A stretch of 64,000 nucleotides of DNA, from assembly GCF_024172165.1 (NCBI RefSeq), contig NZ_JAMZEB010000002.1:7461501-7525500 (forward strand). The letters run 5' to 3'. Made by a program: the position numbers and the translations under genes. Under the pieces are notes generated by a model. The model did no database searches. It was not told where the DNA came from and worked only from the letters and a program-made list of their open reading frames with translations. This stretch comes from Nonomuraea thailandensis (GTDB taxonomy: Bacteria; Actinomycetota; Actinomycetes; Streptosporangiales; Streptosporangiaceae). Positions 1 to 8,385 of this stretch are shown in pieces; positions within the stretch are counted from its first letter, which is position 1; every line of letters begins with the position of its first letter.

Positions 1-774
1 TCGACGCGGATGGTGCAGCTTCGCACGCCCAAGTTCAAGCGCACGATGTACACCACCACGCCGGTCACCTCCGGCCAGGCGTACGGCGGCTCGGCCGTGG
101 CGCGGCTCGGGCACCACAACGACTGCTTCCTGGCCAGCCCGGACGACTACGGCACCTACGAGAACGCGGCCGTCGAATACCCCTACCTGGAGGCGGAGAC
201 GACGTACGTGGCCATGGGCGGGGAGACCTGCAACCCCAACCCGCCGCGCTCCGACTGCCCGACCGCCAAGGACGAGCTGTCGCGCTTCCACTGGTCGTAC
301 CTGAACACCGACTACCACACCGGCGTGCTGGGAAGCTGGAGCACCGGCGGCTGCCTGGCCGAGATCACCCGCAGCCTCGGCTACCGCTTCGCCCTGCAGA
401 GCGGCACGTACCCGAGCACCGCCTCGCGCGGCGGCGGCCTGCCGGTCGCCATCACGCTGAGGAACGACGGGTACGCCGCCCCGTTCAACCCGCGCGGCCT
501 GGAGCTGGTCCTCCGCAACACCTCGACCGGGGCGCTGCACCGCTTCCCGCTCGGCGCCGACCCCCGCAAGTGGGCGGCCGGAGCCACCAGCACGATCACC
601 CAGACCGTCACCCTGCCCGCGTCCATCCCCGCAGGCTCCTACGCGCTGCTCCTCGACCTGCCCGACCCGCTGCTCAGGGCGCGGCCCGAGTACTCGATCC
701 GCCTCGCCAACGAGGGCACCTGGGAGCCGGCGACCGGCCTCAACCGCCTTCTGCACACCGTCACCGTGAGCTGA
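1..774 (+). CDS. DUF4832 domain protein, C-terminal part (5' end outside window)
   Basis: The reading frame is open from the first base and ends at TGA 772-774, so the true start lies upstream and 257 residues are visible. The segment with LNTDYHTGVL, a GC pair and EITRSLGYR is typical of DUF4832 proteins, which are secreted bacterial proteins of unknown function often joined to DUF4874. After it, from about visible residue 135, comes a beta-sandwich-like tail (LRNDGYAAPFNPRGLELVLR and a PAGSYALLLDLPDP stretch) that ends the chain. Four cysteines in the visible part fit an extracytoplasmic protein. Family assignment is by recognition. The biochemical role is unknown, and the signal peptide cannot be checked here. 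Confidence 0.72.
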   Translation, partial: STRMVQLRTPKFKRTMYTTTPVTSGQAYGGSAVARLGHHNDCFLASPDDYGTYENAAVEYPYLEAETTYVAMGGETCNPNPPRSDCPTAKDELSRFHWSYLNTDYHTGVLGSWSTGGCLAEITRSLGYRFALQSGTYPSTASRGGGLPVAITLRNDGYAAPFNPRGLELVLRNTSTGALHRFPLGADPRKWAAGATSTITQTVTLPASIPAGSYALLLDLPDPLLRARPEYSIRLANEGTWEPATGLNRLLHTVTVS

Positions 775-788
775 CCCCGGCTCCCATC

Positions 789-821
789 GGCCCGCCGCCC
801 CGGCTCGCGGGGAGGCGGGCC
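789..821 (+). terminator. GC hairpin after the DUF4832 gene
   Basis: GGCCCGCC (789-796) pairs with GGCGGGCC (814-821), and an inner CCCC (798-801) pairs with GGGG (809-812). The hairpin begins 15 bases after the stop codon. It has no T-tract, as is common for actinobacterial terminators, so the terminator role is inferred from position and stability. Confidence 0.5.
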
Positions 822-823
822 GG

Positions 824-854
824 TTGACCTCAAGCTTGGTTGAGCTCCTAGGGT
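824..854 (+). promoter_or_regulatory. Promoter with 19-bp spacer containing a SoxR-like box
   Basis: A -35 TTGACC (824-829) and a -10 TAGGGT (849-854) are separated by 19 bp, the elongated spacing typical of MerR-family promoters. The spacer region carries CCTCAAGCTTGGTTGAGC (828-845). Its left arm CCTCAAG matches the actinobacterial SoxR box CCTCAAG-N4-CTTGAGG fully and its right arm GTTGAGC matches 5 of 7 bases. It would drive the NmrA-type gene that starts at 900. The assignment is by motif only, and no soxR gene is in the window. Confidence 0.5.
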
Positions 855-899
855 CGTCGACGAGTCACTTCCTGCAGAACGACCTTGAGGAGCTTGACC

Positions 900-1718
900 G
901 TGACGACACTGGTGACAGGCGCCACCGGGAACACCGGCCGGCACGTGGTGGCGGAGCTGGCCCGCCGCGGCGAGCACGTACGGGCGCTGACGCGGGACCC
1001 GGCGGCGTGGGCGGGACGTTTTCCGGCCGGGGTGGAGGTGGTGGGCGGCACCCACACGGCGCCGGACGAACTCGACGGCGCCCTCGACGGTGTGAGCCGG
1101 TTGCACGTCACGGTGACGGCCGGGCTCACCGAGGCGGGGCCCGAGCTGGTCCGGCGGGCGGTCGCCGCGGGGGTGCGGCGCATCACCGTGTTGTGGGGCG
1201 GCCAGGTGGGCCCGGTCGAGCAGGCGGTGGCGGACTCGGGGGCGGAGTGGACCCGCCTGGAGGCCCAGGAGTTCATGTCGAACACCTTGACCTGGGCCGA
1301 GTCCATCCGAGCCGAGGGCGTGGTCCGGGAGCCGTACGACCATCCCAGCGCGCTCGTGCACGAGGCCGACATCGCGGCCGTGGCGGCCGTCGCGCTGCTC
1401 GACGACGGCCATGCCGGGCGCGCCTACAACCTCACCGGGCCCGAGTCGCTGACCCCGCGTGAGCGGATCGCGATCCTGTCCCGGGCGATCCACCGCGACC
1501 TCGCCTTCGAGCCGATCACGCACGAGCAGGCCGTCGGCAGGCTGATGGCCACGGGAGTGTCCCGGGCGGACGCCGAGTACGTCATCGGCTGGTACGCCGC
1601 GCCCGACGACTCCGCCACGACCGTGGACGACACCGTCGAACGGGTGACCGGCCGTGCCGCGCGCACGTTCGCCCAGTGGGCGGACGAGCACGCGGCACGT
1701 TTCCTCGGCCGGGGATGA
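900..1718 (+). CDS. NmrA-family NAD(P)-binding oxidoreductase
   Basis: The 272-aa protein has an N-terminal Rossmann fold with the glycine-rich loop TGATGNTG at aa 6-13, as in atypical short-chain dehydrogenases of the NmrA/QorB type. These are quinone reductases, epimerase-like enzymes or redox sensors that bind NAD(P)H. The usual SDR YxxxK catalytic pair is not evident, as in NmrA proteins. I chose the GTG at 900 because GAGGAG (887-892) lies 7 bases before it; a TTG at 885 would start before that site. The upstream promoter has a SoxR-like box. In Streptomyces the SoxR regulon includes NAD-dependent epimerase-like oxidoreductases, so a role in redox-cycling stress is plausible. Substrate unknown. 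Confidence 0.82.
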   Translation: MTTLVTGATGNTGRHVVAELARRGEHVRALTRDPAAWAGRFPAGVEVVGGTHTAPDELDGALDGVSRLHVTVTAGLTEAGPELVRRAVAAGVRRITVLWGGQVGPVEQAVADSGAEWTRLEAQEFMSNTLTWAESIRAEGVVREPYDHPSALVHEADIAAVAAVALLDDGHAGRAYNLTGPESLTPRERIAILSRAIHRDLAFEPITHEQAVGRLMATGVSRADAEYVIGWYAAPDDSATTVDDTVERVTGRAARTFAQWADEHAARFLGRG

Positions 1719-1740
1719 CCTCGCGACCCGATCTTGAAGG

Positions 1741-2229
1741 TCACGCGTCGGCCGGGAGCGGTTCGCCGGTCTCCAGCAGCGACTTCAGGCTGGACACCAC
1801 GCTCGGCCAGCCGTGGCTGACCATCTCGGCCAGGCTCGACCCGGACTCGAAGCCGTCGTGCACGACGGTGAGCTTCACGACCTGCGCGGCGTCGGCCTCC
1901 TCGATCGTGAAGGTGACCTTCGAGCGGGCCTCGCCGGACAGCCGGGTGAGCAGCTCCTCGTCCCAGCCGAAGCGCTTGGCGAGCTCCGGGGTCATGGCGT
2001 GCCAGGTGTAGGAGAGCCGGCTGTAGGGGTCGGCCTCCAGCACGACCTGCTCCGGGTCGCTGATCTGCACGCCGTGGTTGTCCCAGGTCATCGGCGAGCC
2101 GGCGGACCAGTCCGTGGCGAACTCCGTGGCCCAGTAGCGGCGGGTGAAGGCGGGCTCGGTCAGCGCCTGCCAGAGCTGCTGCGGGGTGGTGCGGATGTAG
2201 GTGGTGTAGACGAAGGTCGGCGCGTCCAT
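1741..2229 (-). CDS. SRPBCC (AHSA1-like) domain protein
   Basis: A 162-aa protein of the START/SRPBCC superfamily, close to the activator of Hsp90 ATPase homologue 1 group. The opening FVYTTYIRTTPQQLWQALTE, the following WATEF and the later KVTFTIEE...VVKLTVVHDGF strands form the helix-grip fold that makes a hydrophobic ligand cavity. In actinobacteria such genes usually sit beside an ArsR repressor, and none is adjacent here. The ATG at 2229 has a strong GGAGGAG ribosome site just upstream. The upstream region holds a 12-bp tandem repeat and a double palindrome that could control it. Cytoplasmic; ligand unknown. Confidence 0.85.
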   Translation of the reverse strand: MDAPTFVYTTYIRTTPQQLWQALTEPAFTRRYWATEFATDWSAGSPMTWDNHGVQISDPEQVVLEADPYSRLSYTWHAMTPELAKRFGWDEELLTRLSGEARSKVTFTIEEADAAQVVKLTVVHDGFESGSSLAEMVSHGWPSVVSSLKSLLETGEPLPADA

Positions 2230-2247
2230 CGAGGTCTCCTCCAGGGC

Positions 2248-2307
2248 GTGTTCCAGGTCGCGTTTCCGGCCGTGTTACCGGCCATCTTTCCGGTCGTGTT
2301 TCTGGTC
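2248..2307. repeat. Five tandem copies of a degenerate 12-bp unit
   Basis: The units are GTGTTCCAGGTC, GCGTTTCCGGCC, GTGTTACCGGCC, ATCTTTCCGGTC and GTGTTTCTGGTC, each exactly 12 bp and directly adjoining. They fill the leader just upstream of the SRPBCC gene. The other frame reads as a run of RPET/RPER-like tetrapeptides, but nothing else supports coding there. Confidence 0.7.
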
Positions 2308-2411
2308 GGCCAGGGCTTGGACCCCGGCCCGGCCGGAAGGCGCTCTCACACGCATGGGGGCGGTGTGCTTCTCCCGGCCCCGTCAGGCCCGGCTTCCCGC
2401 CACCCAGCAAT

Positions 2412-2458
2412 ATGCAGCCGTCCGGCTGCCTGTAACTTAGGCAGCCGGGCGGCTGCAT
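2412..2458. promoter_or_regulatory. Nested double palindrome, candidate operator of the SRPBCC/GNAT divergent region
   Basis: A 20-nt arm (2412-2431) and its near-perfect reverse complement (2439-2458, one mismatch) flank GTAACTT. Each arm contains its own palindrome, GCAGCCGTCCGGCTGC and GCAGCCGGGCGGCTGC, so the site looks like two repressor dimers side by side. The centre can be read as a TAnnnT -10 on either strand (TAACTT or TAAGTT). The binding protein is not known. Confidence 0.55.
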
Positions 2459-2528
2459 GTCAAGACGCGCATCTCCGGCCGTGGACGACCACCCGGCCCG
2501 TCCACGACGCCCTGCGGCGCCAAACCGT

Positions 2529-2558
2529 TTGACGGGGCATTCGGGCCCTCGGGACGAT
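2529..2558 (+). promoter_or_regulatory. Candidate promoter of the GNAT gene (leaderless)
   Basis: TTGACG (2529-2534) and GACGAT (2553-2558) are 18 bp apart. The GTG start at 2566 lies 7 bases beyond the -10 and no ribosome site is visible, so a leaderless transcript is likely. Confidence 0.4.
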
Positions 2559-2565
2559 CTGCCAC

Positions 2566-3108
2566 GTGGACATCGAATTCTCGCGTTTCTCCCCCCACCA
2601 GACAGAGGCTCTGGTCGACTTCCTGACCGGCGAGAGCTGGCCCTTCCACGCGATCGTCCAGGAGGCCCCCGCGATCAGGCAGCGGGCCGCCGCCGGCCTC
2701 TACGACGACGCGGAGAACCGCACGTTCTGGCTGCTGGCGGACGGGGAACGGGCCGGGCTGGTACGCCTGCAGGAGCTCACCGACTTCACCCCCATGTTCG
2801 ACCTCCGGATCCGCGAGGCCTGGCGCGGCCGCGGCCTGGGAACGGCGGCGCTCAGGTGGCTCACCTCCCATCTCTTCACGGAATTCCCCGGAATCAGGCG
2901 CATCGAGGGCAATACGCGGCAGGACAACCACCCGATGCGGGCCGTCTTTCGTAAGTGCGGATATGTCAAGGAGTCGCATTACCGCGAGGCGTGGCCGGCC
3001 CCGGACGGGACCGTGTACGACTCGGCGGGGTACGCGATACTGCGGCGCGACTGGGAGTCGGGAACGGTGACACCGCCCGACTGGAATGACGAGCCCGGCG
3101 CTAGGTGA
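2566..3108 (+). CDS. GNAT-family N-acetyltransferase
   Basis: A 180-aa acetyl-CoA-dependent N-acetyltransferase of the GNAT fold. The acetyl-CoA pyrophosphate-binding loop RGRGLG is at aa 87-92, inside the R/Q-x-x-G-x-G/A signature, and is followed by the usual helix. The segment IEGNTRQDNHPMRAVFRKCG matches the beta5-alpha4 part common to RimJ/RimL-like acetyltransferases (N of 'DN', then 'RAVFRKCGF'-type). The acceptor cannot be named: it may be a protein N-terminus or a small amine. The GTG start fits a leaderless promoter. Its 3' end overlaps the convergent atpE-like gene by 8 bp. Confidence 0.85.
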   Translation: MDIEFSRFSPHQTEALVDFLTGESWPFHAIVQEAPAIRQRAAAGLYDDAENRTFWLLADGERAGLVRLQELTDFTPMFDLRIREAWRGRGLGTAALRWLTSHLFTEFPGIRRIEGNTRQDNHPMRAVFRKCGYVKESHYREAWPAPDGTVYDSAGYAILRRDWESGTVTPPDWNDEPGAR

Positions 3109-3334
3109 TGATCCGGAAAAGGAAGGGCGCGACCAGGCCGATGAGGGCCAGCGCCTCGGTGAGGACGAAACCGAGAAGCATGTTCTGGCGAATCAGCCCG
3201 TACGCTTCCGGCTGACGCGCGATGGCCTGAACCCCCTGGCCGAAGATGATGCCGACGCCGATGCCCGGGCCGATTGCGGCGAGGCCGTAGCCGATGGCGG
3301 TGACATTGCCGGATACCGCAGCGAGAACGTCCAC
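3101..3334 (-). CDS. atpE: Orphan F0F1 ATP synthase subunit c-like protein
   Basis: A 77-aa double-helix proteolipid with the glycine-rich first helix GYGLAAIGPGIGVGIIFGQG (aa 15-34), the polar loop RQP (aa 40-42) and a second helix carrying the proton-binding carboxylate E60 in LTEALAL. These are the diagnostic features of the c-ring subunit that rotates in the membrane sector of ATP synthase. No other atp gene is near, so this is a second, solitary c subunit. All key residues are intact, so it could assemble into a ring. GTG start with AAGGGAA five bases upstream. It may be a divergent paralogue with a modified ring size or a stress-expressed variant; the role is inferred. Confidence 0.85.
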   Translation of the reverse strand: MDVLAAVSGNVTAIGYGLAAIGPGIGVGIIFGQGVQAIARQPEAYGLIRQNMLLGFVLTEALALIGLVAPFLFRIIT

Positions 3335-3692
3335 AAAGGTTCCCTTCTGAGTGTCTGGTGAAGCGAAGTGTCGCCGTCACCACCATTCCGCCATATCGGC
3401 ACTCCGCCGCGAAATGCCCAGTCGCACGAAAACAATCGAACATGCTTGTCGATAAAGTTGATGGACAAATTGATCTGCATTTGATCAATGACCGGATGCG
3501 ACGCGACCGCACGTCGGCGGGAACCGGAACGAAGGTGATGCGCGGGCCTCCCTATTAGCTCCATGACGACCAGGACCACGAATCGTCCGGCCGCCTCTCC
3601 GGCATTCACGACCGGCCCGGCCGGGCCCTTGTCGCGGCACGCCTCCCATGAATTCCTCGCCCGCAGAGGCGCCGGGCGGGCCGGTGAAGCTC
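3335..3692. other. Gene-free, relatively AT-rich upstream region of the orphan atpE
   Basis: No convincing coding frame. The middle (about 3420-3490) is clearly richer in A and T than its surroundings and contains the palindrome ATTGATC (3469-3475), spacer TGCATTT, GATCAAT (3483-3489). It probably holds the atpE promoter on the minus strand and perhaps a regulator site. The rest shows nothing I can name. Confidence 0.4.
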
Positions 3693-4166
3693 TCAATCCA
3701 TGTCGATGTCGTCGAGAAGGTGGAGCAAGCGCGACAGAACGCGCAGGCAGGCGTCGATCTCGCCCTCGGTCAGGTCGCCGCCGATCCGGCGGAGCACCCG
3801 CCGCTCGCGATCGATCACCGCCCCGATGGCCCGCTCCCCCTCACCCGTCAGCCGGACGAGCGAGGACCGCTTGTGCGCCGGATTGGGCACGAACTCCACC
3901 AGCCCCAGCCCTGCCGCGTCGTTGGTCATGCGCTGGACGAACTGCCGGCTCAACGCCTGCGCCCGGCCCATCTGGGGGACGGTCATGGGGCCGTTCTCGC
4001 GCACCATGTTGAGCACGGCCCGCACCCCCACCGACAGCCCCTCGATGGGCGCGTCCTGCTCCACCTTGCGCTGGGCACGCCGGTACAGCGGCCCCACCAG
4101 GTCGAACACCTCGGCCAGCCGGTCGGTCACCGCGCCGCCCGCCGGGCTCGGATCCGTCTCTCTCAT
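3693..4166 (-). CDS. MarR-family transcriptional regulator
   Basis: A 157-aa winged-helix regulator. Helical dimerisation ends enclose the DNA-binding part (about aa 45-110), with VPQMGRAQALSRQFVQRMTNDA as the recognition-helix region, and the wing NPAHKRSSLVRLTGEGE, which is the MarR 'D/N-x-R-x...LT..G' signature. It is divergent from an alpha/beta hydrolase. The space between them carries two near-identical palindromes that are probably its operators, so it likely represses both itself and the hydrolase until a small phenolic or lipophilic ligand binds. The ATG at 4166 has only a weak ribosome site; a GTG thirteen codons in is an alternative. Confidence 0.88.
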   Translation of the reverse strand: MRETDPSPAGGAVTDRLAEVFDLVGPLYRRAQRKVEQDAPIEGLSVGVRAVLNMVRENGPMTVPQMGRAQALSRQFVQRMTNDAAGLGLVEFVPNPAHKRSSLVRLTGEGERAIGAVIDRERRVLRRIGGDLTEGEIDACLRVLSRLLHLLDDIDMD

Positions 4167-4175
4167 CCGTCCATG

Positions 4176-4194
4176 ATGACACCCAGGTTGTCAT
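4176..4194. promoter_or_regulatory. MarR operator 1
   Basis: ATGACACCCAGGTTGTCAT, an imperfect palindrome (ATGACA-CC...GG-TTGTCAT), lies just upstream of the marR start. It is nearly identical to operator 2, and the centre-to-centre distance is 31 bp, close to three helical turns. Confidence 0.65.
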
Positions 4195-4206
4195 CCTATG
4201 GCCAAT

Positions 4207-4225
4207 ATGACACCTTGGTTGTCAT
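4207..4225. promoter_or_regulatory. MarR operator 2, overlapping the hydrolase start codon
   Basis: ATGACACCTTGGTTGTCAT differs from operator 1 at two central positions. Its last bases are part of the ATG at 4224-4226, so repressor bound here would block the transcription start and any leaderless initiation. Confidence 0.65.
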
Positions 4226-5000
4226 GAAGGATCTGTTCTGGATCGATCGCGGCACCGGCCGTCCCCTTGTCCTGCTGCACGGCGGCTTCCTGGATCACGG
4301 CATGTGGGAGGACCAGATCCCGGTCCTCGCCTCCCGCTATCGCGTGATCGCCCCCGACGCCCGAGGCCACGGCCGCTCCGCCAACGGCACCGCGCCCTAC
4401 CGGCTCACCGACGACCTCGCCGCCCTGCTGCGGCACCTCGGCACGGGGCCCGCCGTTCTGGTCGGGGTCTCCATGGGGGCGGGGATCGCGGTCGACACCG
4501 CGCTGGAGCATCCGGAGCTCGTCAGTGCCGTGGTCGTGACCGGGGCGGGGACGAGCCTGCCGTACTTCGAGGATCCGTGGACCACGAAGACCATGGCCGC
4601 CTGGCACGCGGCGATGGCCACCGGTGATCTGGACGCGTCGGTGGAGGCGTTCACGATGCTCGGGACAGGGCCGCGCCGCGCGCTCGGCGATCTGGATCCG
4701 ATCGTGGTGAGCCGGCTCATGAGGATGGCCAGGAGCACCATGTCCAAACACTCCGCCGGTGAGCCGAACCACCTCGTGATGGTGACCGACGCGTGGGAGC
4801 GGATCGCGTCGATCGGTGTTCCGGTGCTGGCCGTTCATGGGAACGAGGACTCCGACGATCACATCGGGATGGCGGAGCGGCTCGTGCGCGGCGTGGCCGA
4901 CGGGCGGTCGGTCTCGATCGAGGAGGCCGCGCACTATCCGAACATGGAGCGGCCTGATGTCTACAACCAGGTCCTTCAGGAGTTTCTCGAAGGTCTCTGA
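4224..5000 (+). CDS. Alpha/beta-hydrolase
   Basis: A 258-aa alpha/beta-hydrolase. LLHGGF (aa 17-22) gives the oxyanion-hole HGG, GVSMG (aa 81-85) is the nucleophile elbow with Ser83, an acidic residue lies in VHGNEDSDDH (about aa 205-215), and the catalytic His is in EEAAHYPNMERP near the end. Length fits the esterase/lactonase/haloperoxidase-like group. The start at 4224 is fixed by homology-like spacing of MKDLFWIDRG before the first strand. No ribosome site is seen and a leaderless mRNA is likely. It is divergent from and probably repressed by the MarR gene. Substrate unknown. Confidence 0.87.
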   Translation: MKDLFWIDRGTGRPLVLLHGGFLDHGMWEDQIPVLASRYRVIAPDARGHGRSANGTAPYRLTDDLAALLRHLGTGPAVLVGVSMGAGIAVDTALEHPELVSAVVVTGAGTSLPYFEDPWTTKTMAAWHAAMATGDLDASVEAFTMLGTGPRRALGDLDPIVVSRLMRMARSTMSKHSAGEPNHLVMVTDAWERIASIGVPVLAVHGNEDSDDHIGMAERLVRGVADGRSVSIEEAAHYPNMERPDVYNQVLQEFLEGL

Positions 5001-5289
5001 GCCGGCTACCGACAGAGGTCCCGCCTGGATCAGCCGGGTGAGCTTCTCCAAGTCCGGCCGGACGATCTACTTCAAGGGGCGGACTCCGGCGCACCAGCGG
5101 TCGTTCGATGCCAATCACGTCGATGTGGAAACGGGAGAGACGTTCTGGGTCTCCGGGCCGAAGCGGGATCGGAGCGATCGGCGCTACGGCAACGTTCCCG
5201 TTTCTGTGGACGAGGACGTGGCGGAGGAGTGCCAGGCATTTCTTCTCGGTGAACCCCTGGCTCCCTCTCGTCATCGACGGCGAGGGTGA
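4957..5289 (+). CDS. Small conserved protein of the 'SFSKSGRTxYF' type; start uncertain, possibly truncated
   Basis: The part from about 5038 reads VSFSKSGRTIYFKGRT, then NHVDVETGETFWVSGPKRD, then VPVSVDEDVAEE. This is a small bacterial family sometimes mislabelled 1-deoxyxylulose-5-phosphate synthase, whose members are short beta proteins of unknown function. The ATG at 4957 has GGAG seven bases upstream and would overlap the hydrolase gene by 44 bp. The next in-frame possibility is GTG 5038. The residues between the ATG and VSFSKSG do not look like the family's usual N-terminus, so the original 5' end may have been replaced. The C-terminal tail is also atypical. Confidence 0.5.
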   Translation: MSTTRSFRSFSKVSEPATDRGPAWISRVSFSKSGRTIYFKGRTPAHQRSFDANHVDVETGETFWVSGPKRDRSDRRYGNVPVSVDEDVAEECQAFLLGEPLAPSRHRRRG

Positions 5290-5290
5290 G

Positions 5291-5345
5291 TCTCAGGGCT
5301 CAGGTCTCAGGTCTCAGGTCTCAGGTCTCAGGTCTCAGGTCTCAC
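5291..5345. repeat. 7-bp tandem repeat (TCTCAGG)n
   Basis: Seven full units of TCTCAGG (the second is GCTCAGG) plus a partial eighth follow directly after the preceding stop codon. No reading frame of note uses it. Such perfect short repeats are prone to slippage, so copy number may vary between strains. Confidence 0.85.
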
Positions 5346-5387
5346 GGGCGAGGGTTGCTGGGCCCTTCCAGGGTCACGTCCGGGGGT

Positions 5388-5416
5388 GCGCGAGGGGGCT
5401 GGAAGCCCCCCCGCGC
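5388..5416. terminator. Strong GC hairpin in convergent intergenic region
   Basis: GCGCG-A-GGGGGCT (5388-5400) pairs with AGCCCCC-C-CGCGC (5404-5416) around a GGA loop, with one A-C mismatch. It lies between a rightward gene and the end of leftward ppdK, and can act in both directions. No T-tract. Confidence 0.45.
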
Positions 5417-5438
5417 GGAGGTCGTGGCGAAGCCGCGA

Positions 5439-5483
5439 GCCCCGATGGACACAGCCCGAGCCGAAGGCGGGGTCCATCGGGGC
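5439..5483. terminator. 12-bp perfect inverted repeat near the ppdK 3' end
   Basis: GCCCCGATGGAC (5439-5450) and GTCCATCGGGGC (5472-5483) are exact reverse complements with a 21-nt loop. It is placed 37 bp beyond the ppdK stop. Termination or mRNA 3'-end protection is inferred. Confidence 0.45.
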
Positions 5484-5519
5484 GGGCTGCGGCGGCCCAC
5501 CCCGTACAGGACGGCCGGG

Positions 5520-8159
<2,640 letters not shown>

Positions 8160-8262
8160 AGCTCCTTCGAACGCCTCTGTCCCGGACTCTACCGGTGAAA
8201 TTGATGATGAAACTGCACTCCTCGTATAAGTCAGCGTTTGTGCTGGTCAAAGCCACATAACA

Positions 8263-8309
8263 GGTCTAATCCAATTATACGACCCATGTGCCGAAAATTG
8301 GATTAGACC
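8263..8309. promoter_or_regulatory. 14-bp perfect inverted repeat between ppdK and cytochrome b
   Basis: GGTCTAATCCAATT (8263-8276) and AATTGGATTAGACC (8296-8309) are exact reverse complements with a 19-nt loop. The right arm joins CCAATTGG (8308-8315), making TTGGATTAGACCAA. The AT-rich composition stands out sharply. The GGTCTA/TAGACC half-sites recall GntR (HutC/DasR-type) operators such as TGGTCTAGACCA; the regulator is not identified. Confidence 0.55.
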
Positions 8310-8327
8310 AATTGGTTTACACCAATT
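8310..8327. promoter_or_regulatory. Second dyad AATTGG-N6-CCAATT
   Basis: AATTGGTTTACACCAATT directly follows the larger inverted repeat and reuses the same AATTGG/CCAATT arms. It lies about 60 bp before the cytochrome b start, where a promoter is expected. Confidence 0.5.
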
Positions 8328-8385
8328 CTTGAGAAAGGCGGGCGGTAGGTGCAGAATCGGATCACACCCCCACCAGGAGGCCCCC

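Noticed and set aside
3358..3558. A 66-aa plus-strand ORF upstream of atpE
   Set aside because: Composition is AT-rich and non-coding in character, with no ribosome site.
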